Source: Burkholderiales bacterium Ga0077544
GTDB taxonomy: Bacteria > Pseudomonadota > Gammaproteobacteria > Burkholderiales > Burkholderiaceae_D
Direction of reading: 5' to 3'
Assembly: GCA_001464355.1 (NCBI GenBank)
Contig: LNEU01000019.1
Coordinates: 1-64,000, forward strand
DNA: 64,000 bases
In this document: one piece after another, positions 39,474-47,496 of the stretch
How positions within the stretch are numbered: the first letter of the stretch is position 1
Layout: every line of letters starts with the position of its first letter
Position numbers and translations under genes: made by a program
The notes under the pieces: generated by a model
Told to the model about the DNA's origin: nothing
Database searches by the model: none
Seen by the model: only the letters and a program-made list of their open reading frames with translations

Positions 39474-41656
39474 TGGAAGCGATGCGCCGACATGCGCTTG
39501 TCGCCAGTTTATTCACGGGTTTGCTATTGGCGGTAATGCCTCACTGTTGCGCTGCTGCAGTGCCCGAAGTCGCGCTGGATACTGATCCTTTCGTTAGCCT
39601 TCAGTGCCTGAAACTCTCTGTCGAAAGTTTGCGCGTGTCGGGTGCAACAACATCAGCGACGCATATTTCTGCAGAGGGCGTGTCCTTATATCAAGCGGCA
39701 TTTAATCCGGTTATGCGGAGCGGAAGCCTGAAAAAATATCGTCTGGGATTTGATGATATTGAAGGCACGATCAAAATCGCATCCCATGCCGAATGGGATG
39801 CTGCAGAGATATTGACAGGTATCACACCGACCATTGCAAAGCCCGCGCCCGAAGCCCGACATATCTATACATCGGTACTCACGGAAAATCGTTCGCTGCT
39901 TACGATCCCGTTTTTATGGAAGGACTTGTCAATCGCGCAGAAAGCCTTGCTAGATGCTTCTCCTGTCACTGGCTCAAGTGATCAACTTGGAGAAAAGCGA
40001 TTGAATTATCTGCGTGGCGCGCGGCTCTACGAGCTCGGCAACAGCGGCGGTATTTTTCCGAAGCGGGATCGTATTTTGGGCGCCATTGTACATAGCCCGC
40101 CAGTATTTGTCGGGCCACCATCGACAAGTTTGCAAGGCGCTGGCTATCACGCGTTTCATGTGGCGAACAAAGAGCGTCGTGCTGCGGTCTATGTCGGTGC
40201 AGGCGATGGCATGCTGCATGCATTTGACGCTCTGAATGGCGAAGAGATGTTTGCCTATGTGCCGCAAACTTTATTCAAAAATCTGAGTAGTCTGACGCGA
40301 CAAGACGGGGCTTACCGTTCCTTTGTTGATGGCGTGATAGCAGTCGCCGAGGCGCGCGTCGGTAACGAGTGGAAAACGGTACTGGCTTCTGGTATGGGTG
40401 GCGGTGCGCAAGGCGTATTCGCACTGGACGTTACACGACCGGACCAATTCGAAAAGGGTCTGGGCGCATTGTGGGAATTTACCGATAGTGACGATGCCGA
40501 TATCGGGCATGTTGTTGGCGTGCCTCTGATCGCCACTTTCAAGATCAAGGTCATCAAAGGTACACCCAGTTATCGGGATTTTGTGGTCGTTGCAGGCGGC
40601 TTGAACAGTTATCGCGATGACGGTACAGGAAAATTCAATCTTCAGGCACCTGGCGCCTTGTTCTTGCTGGCGCTGGATAAAGCCAAATCGGAACCATGGA
40701 AGATCGGTTCCAATTACTTCAAATTCATCACTCCTATCAGTGACAAGACAATCGCAAACGGCTTGGTTGCACCGACCCTGACACTTGCCAACGATGGTGC
40801 GGTGAACTATATCTATTCCGGCGACCTGCAGGGAAATGTATGGCGCTTTGATTTCAACGGTAGCGCGCCCTGGGCGAATGCGCTTGCCGGTTCGTCGGGA
40901 AAGCCACTGTTTACTGCAATGGATGAGCAGAAGAACCGCCAGGTCATTGCGCAGAAAGTCCAGATCGCATATGGCCCCTATGGCGGCTATCTACTCTTGT
41001 TTGGCACTGGGAAATTCATGGAAGCGGCAGACTTGAATGGTGCTCGATTCAAGACGCAAACATTCTATGGAATTCTGGATGCCCTGGATGGCAAGGCGGT
41101 GACGAGGAATCAGCTCGTCGAACGCAAGTTGATTTCCGCAGGTGCTAGCGACGGTGCTTTGGAGATCAGCGGTAGCGCGCTTAGATACGGCGCACCCAAC
41201 AATAGCGATAGAGGTTGGTACTTCGACTTTCTGGATGCGAACAAGACTGGTGAGCGTAGTATCAGCAGCGCCCGTATCAGTGATGGCAGCCTGTTCTTCA
41301 ATACCCTGATACCCGATGCCGATCCCTGTCAAAAGCATGCGGCTCGTTCTTATGTGTTGAACGTACTGACTGGTTTGCCGGCCTATGCGAATCTCACTGC
41401 ATATCCGGCAAGTGCCAGCATTGTCAACACACCGATAGTGATGGCAATAGTGCCGGACAAGCCTTCGCGCGATGTCACTGGAAAGCGCCGTGTAAAGAAG
41501 AAGCTTGAGGTACTTGATCCCGTCGTCGGTGATCAAACCGGCGAAAAGACGAACGTACCAAAAGTCGCCACTGAGGCGGTCACCGTTTCCGGCCGCCTGA
41601 GCTGGCGCGAGATCGTAAACTGGGTTGAACTACGTAGGTCGGCGACTAAAAAATAA
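39473..41656 (+). CDS. pilY1: PilY1-like pilus tip adhesin/assembly protein, short form
   Basis: The 727-residue exported protein (signal peptide ALVASLFTGLLLAVMPHCCA, cut near AAA) covers the C-terminal beta-propeller of PilY1/PilC. Typical blocks are FNPVMRSGSLKKYRL, RLNYLRGARLYE, AAVYVGAGDGMLHAFDALNG, ASGMGGGAQGVFALDV and GDLQGNVWRFDF. The N-terminal von Willebrand A domain of the usual 1,000 or more residue PilY1 is absent. The ATG at 39473 overlaps the pilX stop (TGATG). PilY1 controls pilus extension and adhesion at the tip; without the vWA part its signalling role is doubtful. Confidence 0.9.
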   Translation: MEAMRRHALVASLFTGLLLAVMPHCCAAAVPEVALDTDPFVSLQCLKLSVESLRVSGATTSATHISAEGVSLYQAAFNPVMRSGSLKKYRLGFDDIEGTIKIASHAEWDAAEILTGITPTIAKPAPEARHIYTSVLTENRSLLTIPFLWKDLSIAQKALLDASPVTGSSDQLGEKRLNYLRGARLYELGNSGGIFPKRDRILGAIVHSPPVFVGPPSTSLQGAGYHAFHVANKERRAAVYVGAGDGMLHAFDALNGEEMFAYVPQTLFKNLSSLTRQDGAYRSFVDGVIAVAEARVGNEWKTVLASGMGGGAQGVFALDVTRPDQFEKGLGALWEFTDSDDADIGHVVGVPLIATFKIKVIKGTPSYRDFVVVAGGLNSYRDDGTGKFNLQAPGALFLLALDKAKSEPWKIGSNYFKFITPISDKTIANGLVAPTLTLANDGAVNYIYSGDLQGNVWRFDFNGSAPWANALAGSSGKPLFTAMDEQKNRQVIAQKVQIAYGPYGGYLLLFGTGKFMEAADLNGARFKTQTFYGILDALDGKAVTRNQLVERKLISAGASDGALEISGSALRYGAPNNSDRGWYFDFLDANKTGERSISSARISDGSLFFNTLIPDADPCQKHAARSYVLNVLTGLPAYANLTAYPASASIVNTPIVMAIVPDKPSRDVTGKRRVKKKLEVLDPVVGDQTGEKTNVPKVATEAVTVSGRLSWREIVNWVELRRSATKK

Positions 41657-41664
41657 GGAAAAGA

Positions 41665-42111
41665 ATGTCCTTCAAATACGTTCGGGGCTTCACGATGATA
41701 GAACTGATGATCGCGCTGACTATCCTCGCAATTCTGGCTGCGATTGCCATTCCGTCCTATCAGGAATCCGTATTGAAGGCGAAGCGTACCGAGGGACGGG
41801 CTGCGCTGATGAAAACCATGCAGCAACAGGAACGCTACTACTCTCTGCATACAACGTATCTGGCATTTTCTTCGGCATCTATCGCTCCTGACGAAAAGAG
41901 ATTCAGCTGGTTTTCCGGCGAAAATGCGCAAAGCAGCTTCTATGAAATCAGTGCGCAGTCTTGTAAAGAAAGATCCTTGCGCGAATGTGTATTGTTGACG
42001 GCGCTACCTGGTACCGACAAGGTTAATACGCAGTATCGTGATTCAAAATGCGGCAAGTTGACCTTGTCCAGCAGTGGCGAGAAAACGGCTGCAGCCGATG
42101 GCTGCTGGTAA
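41665..42111 (+). CDS. pilE: type IV minor pilin PilE
   Basis: The 148-residue prepilin has a textbook N-terminus RGFTMIELMIALTILAILAA (cut after Gly, Glu5) followed by IAIPSYQESVLKAKRTEGRA. Four cysteines occur in the C-terminal half, including the terminal KCGKLTLSSSGEK...CW region, which could form the D-loop disulfide. The match to PilE of minor pilin clusters is strong; the major pilin PilA is not in the window. It starts nine bases after the pilY1 stop. Confidence 0.9.
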   Translation: MSFKYVRGFTMIELMIALTILAILAAIAIPSYQESVLKAKRTEGRAALMKTMQQQERYYSLHTTYLAFSSASIAPDEKRFSWFSGENAQSSFYEISAQSCKERSLRECVLLTALPGTDKVNTQYRDSKCGKLTLSSSGEKTAAADGCW

Positions 42112-42115
42112 GTGT

Positions 42116-42679
42116 ATGCGCATGCTCATGTTGTCCACCAAAGCCAGAAAATCTCCGCGTGCTGCGGGATTCTCGATAATCGAACTGATGGTGATATTGA
42201 TGATTGCCGGTATTCTCATGGCGATTGGTATCCCGAGTTTTCAGTCCATGATTCAAAATCACCGGTTGATCACCGCCACAAATGCCTTGTTCATGGCGGT
42301 GAATCTGACGCGTTCGGAAGCCATACATCGGGGTGTGCGGGTAGATATGGCACCTGCTGGAGACGGGGCCACGTGGAGCAATGGCTGGATCATTTTCATC
42401 GACGAAGACAATGACCAGCGGCCCGACACGAATGAAACGATGATTTATTCGTACGATAAACTGCACCGTGATTTGCGTATCACGCCCAGCTTCACCGATT
42501 CGAAAGTACAATATATCGCATTCAATGGGACTGGCCGGACTCGCACCAATGCGAACAGTCAGACTTCGCAATCAGGAAACTGGTTGCTCGAAGTGGGTAA
42601 GCAATCGCGCAAGGTTGTGGTTAATTTTCTCGGTCGGCCGCGGATATGCGATCCCGACAAGGACGCGTCAAGCTGTTGA
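42116..42679 (+). CDS. fimT: FimT/GspH-type minor pseudopilin
   Basis: The 187-residue prepilin has the signature AAGFSIIELMVILMIAGILM followed by AIGIPSFQSMIQNHRL, and a GspH/FimT domain (NALFMAVNLTRSEAIHRG, WSNGWIIFIDEDND, YIAFNGTGRT, RPRIC). I chose the ATG at 42116, just after the pilE stop; two other in-frame starts are possible further upstream, overlapping pilE. In Pseudomonas fimT and fimU lead the cluster; here this gene is last. Confidence 0.85.
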   Translation: MRMLMLSTKARKSPRAAGFSIIELMVILMIAGILMAIGIPSFQSMIQNHRLITATNALFMAVNLTRSEAIHRGVRVDMAPAGDGATWSNGWIIFIDEDNDQRPDTNETMIYSYDKLHRDLRITPSFTDSKVQYIAFNGTGRTRTNANSQTSQSGNWLLEVGKQSRKVVVNFLGRPRICDPDKDASSC

Positions 42680-42734
42680 CCTGTCCGCGTCACGCCGGTT
42701 GCGGTAGCAATTCATCATTCTGGAAAAATTTCTC

Positions 42735-43826
42735 GTGGAAATTCATAGCGACGTGCAAGGGATACGCCTTGCATTGGAACTGGCAGCCAAAGGTATGTTT
42801 ACGACGACACCGAATCCGCGTGTCGGTTGCGTCATTGTCAAGGAAAACAAGATCATTGGTACCGGTTATACGCAGCCGGTTGGCCATGCGCATGCCGAAG
42901 TACAGGCATTGAACGACGCAGCTGACAAAGGTTTCGACGTCGAAGGTTCCACCGTCTATGTCACGCTGGAACCATGCAGCCATCACGGTCGTACGCCACC
43001 TTGTGCCGATGCATTGATCCAGTCACGCGTGGCGCGTGTGGTTGCCGCAATTGCCGATCCGAATCCTCTGGTCGCCGGTCAAGGTCTGGCGCGACTCGAA
43101 GCCGCAGGCATACAGGTGACATGCGGCGTGTTGGAGGACGATGCCCGAGAAATGAATATTGGTTTTCTGTCGCGCATGCAGCACGGCAAACCTTGGGTAC
43201 GGATGAAGAGCGCTGCCAGCCTGGATGGCATGACCGCGCTGCATAACGGCAGCAGTCAATGGATCACAGGCGATGAAGCGCGGGCGGATGGTCATCACTG
43301 GCGTGCCCGAGCGTGCGCTATTTTGACCGGCATCGGTACCGTGATGGAAGACGATCCACAATTGACGGTGCGTGCCATCGACACGCCGCGCCAGCCACAA
43401 CGCATCGTCATTGATAGCCAACTGCAGATTAGTGCGCATGCGCGGGTATTGAGTGGCGGCGGTACCTGGATCGTGGCGGCAGAGGGCAAACCCGAGAAAG
43501 AAAAAATCCTGCGCGACCTCGGGCATGAAGTAATCGTTTTGCCGAATGCCGATGGCAAGGTCGATTTGCAAGCGCTCATGCTGGAATTGGGGCGTCGCCA
43601 GATCAATGAGCTGCATGTAGAAGCCGGCTTCAAACTGAATGGTTCGCTGATACGCGAAGCTTGCGTCGACGAGTTGCTGGTTTATCTGGCGCCGACTTTG
43701 CTGGGTGACGCACAAGGCATGTTCAATCTGCCGGTACTGGAATCACTGGAACAAAAGAAGAATCTGGCTTTTCATCAGATCAAGCAGATCGGTGCCGATT
43801 TGCGTATCCTTGCTCGCTTCATCTGA
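42735..43826 (+). CDS. ribD: bifunctional riboflavin deaminase/reductase RibD
   Basis: The 363-residue enzyme deaminates and then reduces the pyrimidine intermediate of riboflavin synthesis. The N-terminal deaminase has the zinc site HAEVQAL and PCSHHGRTPPCADAL. The C-terminal reductase starts near MKSAASLDGM and includes NELHVEAGFKLNGSLI. Start is GTG at 42735, the position that matches the family N-terminus (RLALELAAKGMFTTTPNPRVGCV). Followed by ribE; the ribBA-ribH-nusB part that normally comes next is not here. Confidence 0.95.
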   Translation: MEIHSDVQGIRLALELAAKGMFTTTPNPRVGCVIVKENKIIGTGYTQPVGHAHAEVQALNDAADKGFDVEGSTVYVTLEPCSHHGRTPPCADALIQSRVARVVAAIADPNPLVAGQGLARLEAAGIQVTCGVLEDDAREMNIGFLSRMQHGKPWVRMKSAASLDGMTALHNGSSQWITGDEARADGHHWRARACAILTGIGTVMEDDPQLTVRAIDTPRQPQRIVIDSQLQISAHARVLSGGGTWIVAAEGKPEKEKILRDLGHEVIVLPNADGKVDLQALMLELGRRQINELHVEAGFKLNGSLIREACVDELLVYLAPTLLGDAQGMFNLPVLESLEQKKNLAFHQIKQIGADLRILARFI

Positions 43827-43865
43827 ATAACTTCTTCATTTCGCACCTTTTACCTAGATACCATC

Positions 43866-44483
43866 ATGTTTACTGGAATTATCGCTGCCGTTGGCAAAAT
43901 CACCGCAATTTCCCCGCTGGGCGATGACGCTGCCGGACATCGTCTGACTGTTCATGCTGGTGGCTTGCCGCTGGCGGATGTTGCATTGGGCGACTCGATT
44001 ACCTTGAACGGCGCATGCATGACCGTCGTGAGCAAAACGGATCAAGAGTTTGCGGTAGATGTATCGCGTGAAAGCTTGAACTGTACCTCCGGCCTGGATG
44101 CCATCGGCGAAGTTAATCTGGAAAAAGCAGTTACGCTATCGGAACGCCTGGGTGGCCATCTGGTATCAGGGCATGTTGACGGGCTGGGTGTCGTCAGCAA
44201 GTTCGAACCCGTCGGTGAATCGTGGTTGCTCGCGGTGCAAGCACCAAAAGCGCTTGCAAAATACATTGCAGTCAAAGGCTCTATCGTCATCAATGGCGTG
44301 TCGTTGACGGTGAATACCGTTGACGATCTAAAGGATGCATGTGAATTTTCGGTCAACCTGATCCCGCACACAGTTCAGGTTACTACGCTTAAACATCTGA
44401 ACGCAGGCAGCAAAGTTAATCTTGAGATTGACCTGATCGCACGTTATGTAGAAAGAATGCTGACATCGGCGCGCGCAGAGTAA
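43866..44483 (+). CDS. ribE: riboflavin synthase alpha subunit
   Basis: The 205-residue protein has two tandem lumazine-binding repeats. It starts with the canonical MFTGIIAAVGKI; conserved features are SITLNGACMTV in repeat 1, the HLVSGHVDG linker and SIVINGVSLTV in repeat 2. It dismutates two 6,7-dimethyl-8-ribityllumazine molecules into riboflavin. It follows ribD by 39 bases. A strong hairpin stands 14 bases after the stop (44498-44522). Confidence 0.95.
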   Translation: MFTGIIAAVGKITAISPLGDDAAGHRLTVHAGGLPLADVALGDSITLNGACMTVVSKTDQEFAVDVSRESLNCTSGLDAIGEVNLEKAVTLSERLGGHLVSGHVDGLGVVSKFEPVGESWLLAVQAPKALAKYIAVKGSIVINGVSLTVNTVDDLKDACEFSVNLIPHTVQVTTLKHLNAGSKVNLEIDLIARYVERMLTSARAE

Positions 44484-44497
44484 TACTTCAGAAAATT

Positions 44498-44522
44498 CCA
44501 TGCACCAAGACCTGGTGCATGG
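44498..44522 (+). terminator. 10-bp hairpin after ribE
   Basis: CCATGCACCA and TGGTGCATGG form a perfect stem with a five-base loop. There is no T-run behind it, so termination efficiency is uncertain. Confidence 0.5.
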
Positions 44523-45425
44523 ATTGCAGTCATCTCGGAAAAATGACGCGTATGAATACTGATTTCCGATAATTGGCGAGTTGAATCTCGTCGAACACGC
44601 GCGATACCAAACATGATTGAGTACGAGAGTAAGTCTGCTATTGGCATATTTTCTTGCAGGCTCAATCCTTTCCAGAAAATTTAGTTTCCCTTGCTTCGCA
44701 AAGTCCACCTTGGTCGTACGACCATTTAAATCGCAACGCGTATCAGCAACTGTGTACCTACCTAATCCAACCATTGCTTACGGGCATCTGCAGTCTTCGT
44801 TTTAACAGGACTGGTAGTTTCAATTCAAGTCTGTCGATTGACGTTGCAGCGCCTATCCAATTCGACTTTCTTTGCAGTGTTCCCACATTGATGTCGCACG
44901 CCAAGATGCCGAAATATTGTGGCCAGAATATTTCCACGCTGAAGTCCGCTCACGCGGTTTTTATTGCAGTCATTTTTTTTACTCTATCACATAGTTTCTT
45001 CCGCCGACCACATGTCGTGCACTAAATAGTCAGTGCACATTTGGCAGTCATGATCGACGTGTTCATCGTCAAATTAGATGTCTTTAACAAGTGCATATCT
45101 GTGTGAACGCTATGGCTATATAAAGATAAAAAATCTCTCCGTGCACCATTTTCTATTCAATGATTTTTCCGAATATGTAATCGCATAAATCGATTATTGA
45201 TCGACTTGAAAAGTCATCGCCATCCTTCTAATCTATTTAAATCAGCAGTTGATCATGATGGTGTTGGCAACAAAGCAGTCTTCCATCCATCAACAATATC
45301 TCTCCGGTAATGTTCTTCAATCGCATGTGCAAGACCGAAATATTTATTCGATTTCAGTAGTGCAAGAAGATCGCTTTTGATGAGTGCATTTTCAGAATAT
45401 TTCGATTGATGGAATCGGCTTGCGT
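44523..45425. other. 900-base gene-free region before the PHB module
   Basis: Every open frame here is short, lacks a ribosome binding site and has unnatural composition. Several inverted repeats are visible: GAAATATT/AATATTTC across 8 bases (44911-44934), and GTGCACT/AGTGCAC across 8 bases (45017-45038). The region is AT-rich. It could hold an upstream control region, a small RNA or decayed genes. I see no certain function. Confidence 0.4.
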
Positions 45426-45439
45426 TTGATATGGATCAA
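45426..45439 (+). promoter_or_regulatory. perfect FNR box before phaB
   Basis: TTGAT-ATGG-ATCAA equals the FNR/ANR consensus. A -10-like TACATT starts 21 bases after it (45461-45466), which puts the box near -41.5, the position of class II FNR activation. The phaB start lies 69 bases downstream of the box. Confidence 0.85.
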
Positions 45440-45508
45440 ATGGGCGGGTCGATTTCGAAATACATTTTGTCTTTTACGCAGAACTGACTTATTTGGGATT
45501 TCGTATCA

Positions 45509-46231
45509 ATGAAAAAAGTTGCGTTGGTCACCGGTGGCACCAGAGGAATAGGTGCTGCAATTGCAGTTGCATTGCATTCCGCCGGTTACGATGTTGCAGT
45601 GACTTATCACAGTAATGTCGATGCCGCGCACGCGTTCAGAGAAAGTACATCTATTCCGATTTTTTGCTGGGATGTTTCTGATTACACGCAATGTCAGGAC
45701 GGCATACGCATCGTGGAAGCAGAAATAGGTTGCATAGATGTACTGGTGAATAACGCAGGCATCACTCGCGACACGGTTTTGCATCATATGGTGCCAGGCC
45801 AGTGGCAGGACGTCATTAATACCAATCTCGGTTCTGTCTTCAATATGTCCCGCAATGTCATTGAAGGTATGCGCTCGCGCAGCTTCGGAAGAATCATCAA
45901 CATCAGTTCTATCAATGGCGAACGCGGACAGATGGGGCAGACGAACTATGCCGCTGCCAAGGCGGGCATTCTTGGATTTACCAAATCTCTCGCGCTTGAA
46001 AGTGCACGCAAGAACATCACCGTGAATGCGATTGCGCCTGGATATTGCGATACGGATATGGTTTCCGCCATTCCGCAAGAAGCAATGGAAAAAATAATGA
46101 CAGGGATTCCCGTTGGGCATTTGGGAACGGGGAGTGATATTGCCCGGTTAGTCGTGTTTCTGGCTGATAACGCAGCTGGCTTCATTACTGGCGCGACCTT
46201 TGACGTTAATGGTGGACAGTTCATGGCGTGA
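45509..46231 (+). CDS. phaB: acetoacetyl-CoA reductase
   Basis: The 240-residue short-chain dehydrogenase has the NADPH-binding TGGTRGIGAAIA, NNAGITRD, and a Ser-Tyr-Lys triad (INISSINGERGQMGQTNYAAAKAG), ending in TFDVNGGQFMA, as in PhaB/PhbB. It reduces acetoacetyl-CoA to (R)-3-hydroxybutyryl-CoA for PHB. First of a plus-strand run phaB-hemerythrin-phasin behind a perfect FNR box. The thiolase PhaA is not in the window. A general 3-oxoacyl reductase is the alternative, but the phasin and synthase neighbours favour PhaB. Confidence 0.9.
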   Translation: MKKVALVTGGTRGIGAAIAVALHSAGYDVAVTYHSNVDAAHAFRESTSIPIFCWDVSDYTQCQDGIRIVEAEIGCIDVLVNNAGITRDTVLHHMVPGQWQDVINTNLGSVFNMSRNVIEGMRSRSFGRIINISSINGERGQMGQTNYAAAKAGILGFTKSLALESARKNITVNAIAPGYCDTDMVSAIPQEAMEKIMTGIPVGHLGTGSDIARLVVFLADNAAGFITGATFDVNGGQFMA

Positions 46232-46286
46232 TGTTGAACACCGCCATTTCAAACCTAATTTATTTAAATAATGTGAGGAGAATGAT

Positions 46287-46748
46287 ATGGAACGAATTTT
46301 TTTGCACCCGGATATATCACTGGGCATTATCGAGATGGATAAGGCGCATAGATTATTGATGCGTGAAATCATGGACATGATGCAGGCTCCGAACTTTGAA
46401 TTTGTCAGTCGCTTGCCGCACTTGGTAGAGTTGTTGGAGATGGATTTTCGGGGCGAGGAAGAGTTGATGGAAAGAATGGATTATCCGGACTTGCGTGCAC
46501 ATCGTGAACAGCATGCAGAATTGCTCGGTACTGTGCATCAAACCGTTGCGAAGGCAATGAATGGCGATTATCTGCTGCCTCGACAGGTGTTGAACATGTT
46601 GCCGGAATGGTTTCTATGGCATCTGGTCAAGATGGATGCTTCACTTGTAAAAGCGTTAAAGGCAGCTGGCGCTCAACCGATCAATCGCGCTGTTTCTAAA
46701 CCGACACATTGGGCTGAAAGAGAACCACAGCATATCGGCTTTGTTTAA
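46287..46748 (+). CDS. bacteriohemerythrin with one altered iron ligand
   Basis: The 153-residue protein has a four-helix hemerythrin domain. Iron-ligand positions seen are His21, Glu57, His72, His76, His112 and Asp117. The seventh ligand, normally a His in the H-F-x-x-E-E motif, is Asp53 (MDFRGEEELM). The YP-x3-H-x3-H pattern (DYPDLRAHREQH) is intact. A good AGGAG precedes the start. Hemerythrins bind oxygen and can also handle NO or iron. Its location between phaB and a phasin, under an FNR box, suggests a low-oxygen role. Whether a di-iron site forms with an Asp ligand is open. Confidence 0.85.
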   Translation: MERIFLHPDISLGIIEMDKAHRLLMREIMDMMQAPNFEFVSRLPHLVELLEMDFRGEEELMERMDYPDLRAHREQHAELLGTVHQTVAKAMNGDYLLPRQVLNMLPEWFLWHLVKMDASLVKALKAAGAQPINRAVSKPTHWAEREPQHIGFV

Positions 46749-46774
46749 TGATGACCTTAACCGAGGAGCACACC

Positions 46775-47338
46775 ATGTTTCCCTTTTCTACAATGAATGC
46801 GCCCGATAATTTGAAGAGTATATTCAATTCAGAACTCGGTTTGTATAACGCTGCTTCTGGCAAGGCATATGATGTGGCATTGAAAATCGCTGACTTGAAT
46901 CTTGAACTCATGAAACAGGCTCGTGCAAATTGGGCCGCACAGTCTGAGCAAATAAAGCAGATGGACGGGAATATCATTCCTCCATTGATGGATACCAATC
47001 AATTCAAGAAAAACGTCGAGATTGCCACGTCCTATGGCCAACATATGACAAAAATCATGCTCGATCTGCAGTCCGATATGTTGAAGGTGGCACAGCAGCA
47101 GGCCACCAAGATATCGAGCACGAATGAAAGCGCATCGGACGCCCAGGAGGCGAGTATGGCGAATCCTAATTTTCCGGGGATTTCCATGCTTCAAAGTATG
47201 GTTGAGCAAGCCAGTAAAGGATATGCCGATTGGAATAGCAGCGTGCTCCATTCCATGGATGCCGCTGGCTCCAATCTTGCACATCAAGCGGCGAGTAAGG
47301 GATCGAATAATCATGCGAAGTCGCGCAACGCAAAGTAG
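46775..47338 (+). CDS. phaP: phasin family PHB granule protein
   Basis: The 187-residue protein has the phasin-type alpha-helical amphipathic pattern (LYNAASGKAYDVALKIADLNLELMKQ) and an acidic, Ser/Asn-rich C-terminal stretch (SSTNESASDAQEASM). I set the start at ATG 46775 because GAGGAG lies eight bases before it; the frame opens 27 bases earlier, overlapping the hemerythrin stop. Phasins coat PHB granules and control their number. It is the last gene of the phaB run. Confidence 0.8.
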   Translation: MFPFSTMNAPDNLKSIFNSELGLYNAASGKAYDVALKIADLNLELMKQARANWAAQSEQIKQMDGNIIPPLMDTNQFKKNVEIATSYGQHMTKIMLDLQSDMLKVAQQQATKISSTNESASDAQEASMANPNFPGISMLQSMVEQASKGYADWNSSVLHSMDAAGSNLAHQAASKGSNNHAKSRNAK

Positions 47339-47496
47339 TCAACGGTATTGCTTTTCTGTATAAGCCGGATGCTTGTTGAACGTGTACTCAGCATGGCGTG
47401 TCGGCACCAGAGGCCATGCGTGCAAATCCCGACAGGGCTGTTGGTCTGGCGGGTAGTGGATATGCAAGCTGTACTTTTTAGGTGAAACAGCGTTAT
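47339..47496. other. short convergent gap between phaP and ackA
   Basis: No intrinsic terminator with a clear T-run is visible between these convergent genes. A stem of moderate quality could form around 47425-47455. Confidence 0.3.

Noticed and set aside
42680-42734. FMN riboswitch before ribD
   Set aside because: The gap between fimT and ribD is only 55 bases, too short for the riboswitch, and none of its conserved segments is visible.
44328-44774. 148-codon minus-strand frame overlapping the end of ribE
   Set aside because: It overlaps a certain gene, has many Cys and Arg, and no ribosome binding site or family resemblance.
44654-45025. 123-codon plus-strand frame in the empty region
   Set aside because: Unnatural composition, no ribosome binding site, and inverted repeats inside; not supported as a gene.
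45197-45210. TTGATCGACTTGAA as a further FNR box before phaB
   Set aside because: The second half-site TTGAA differs from ATCAA in two positions, and it is far from the gene.
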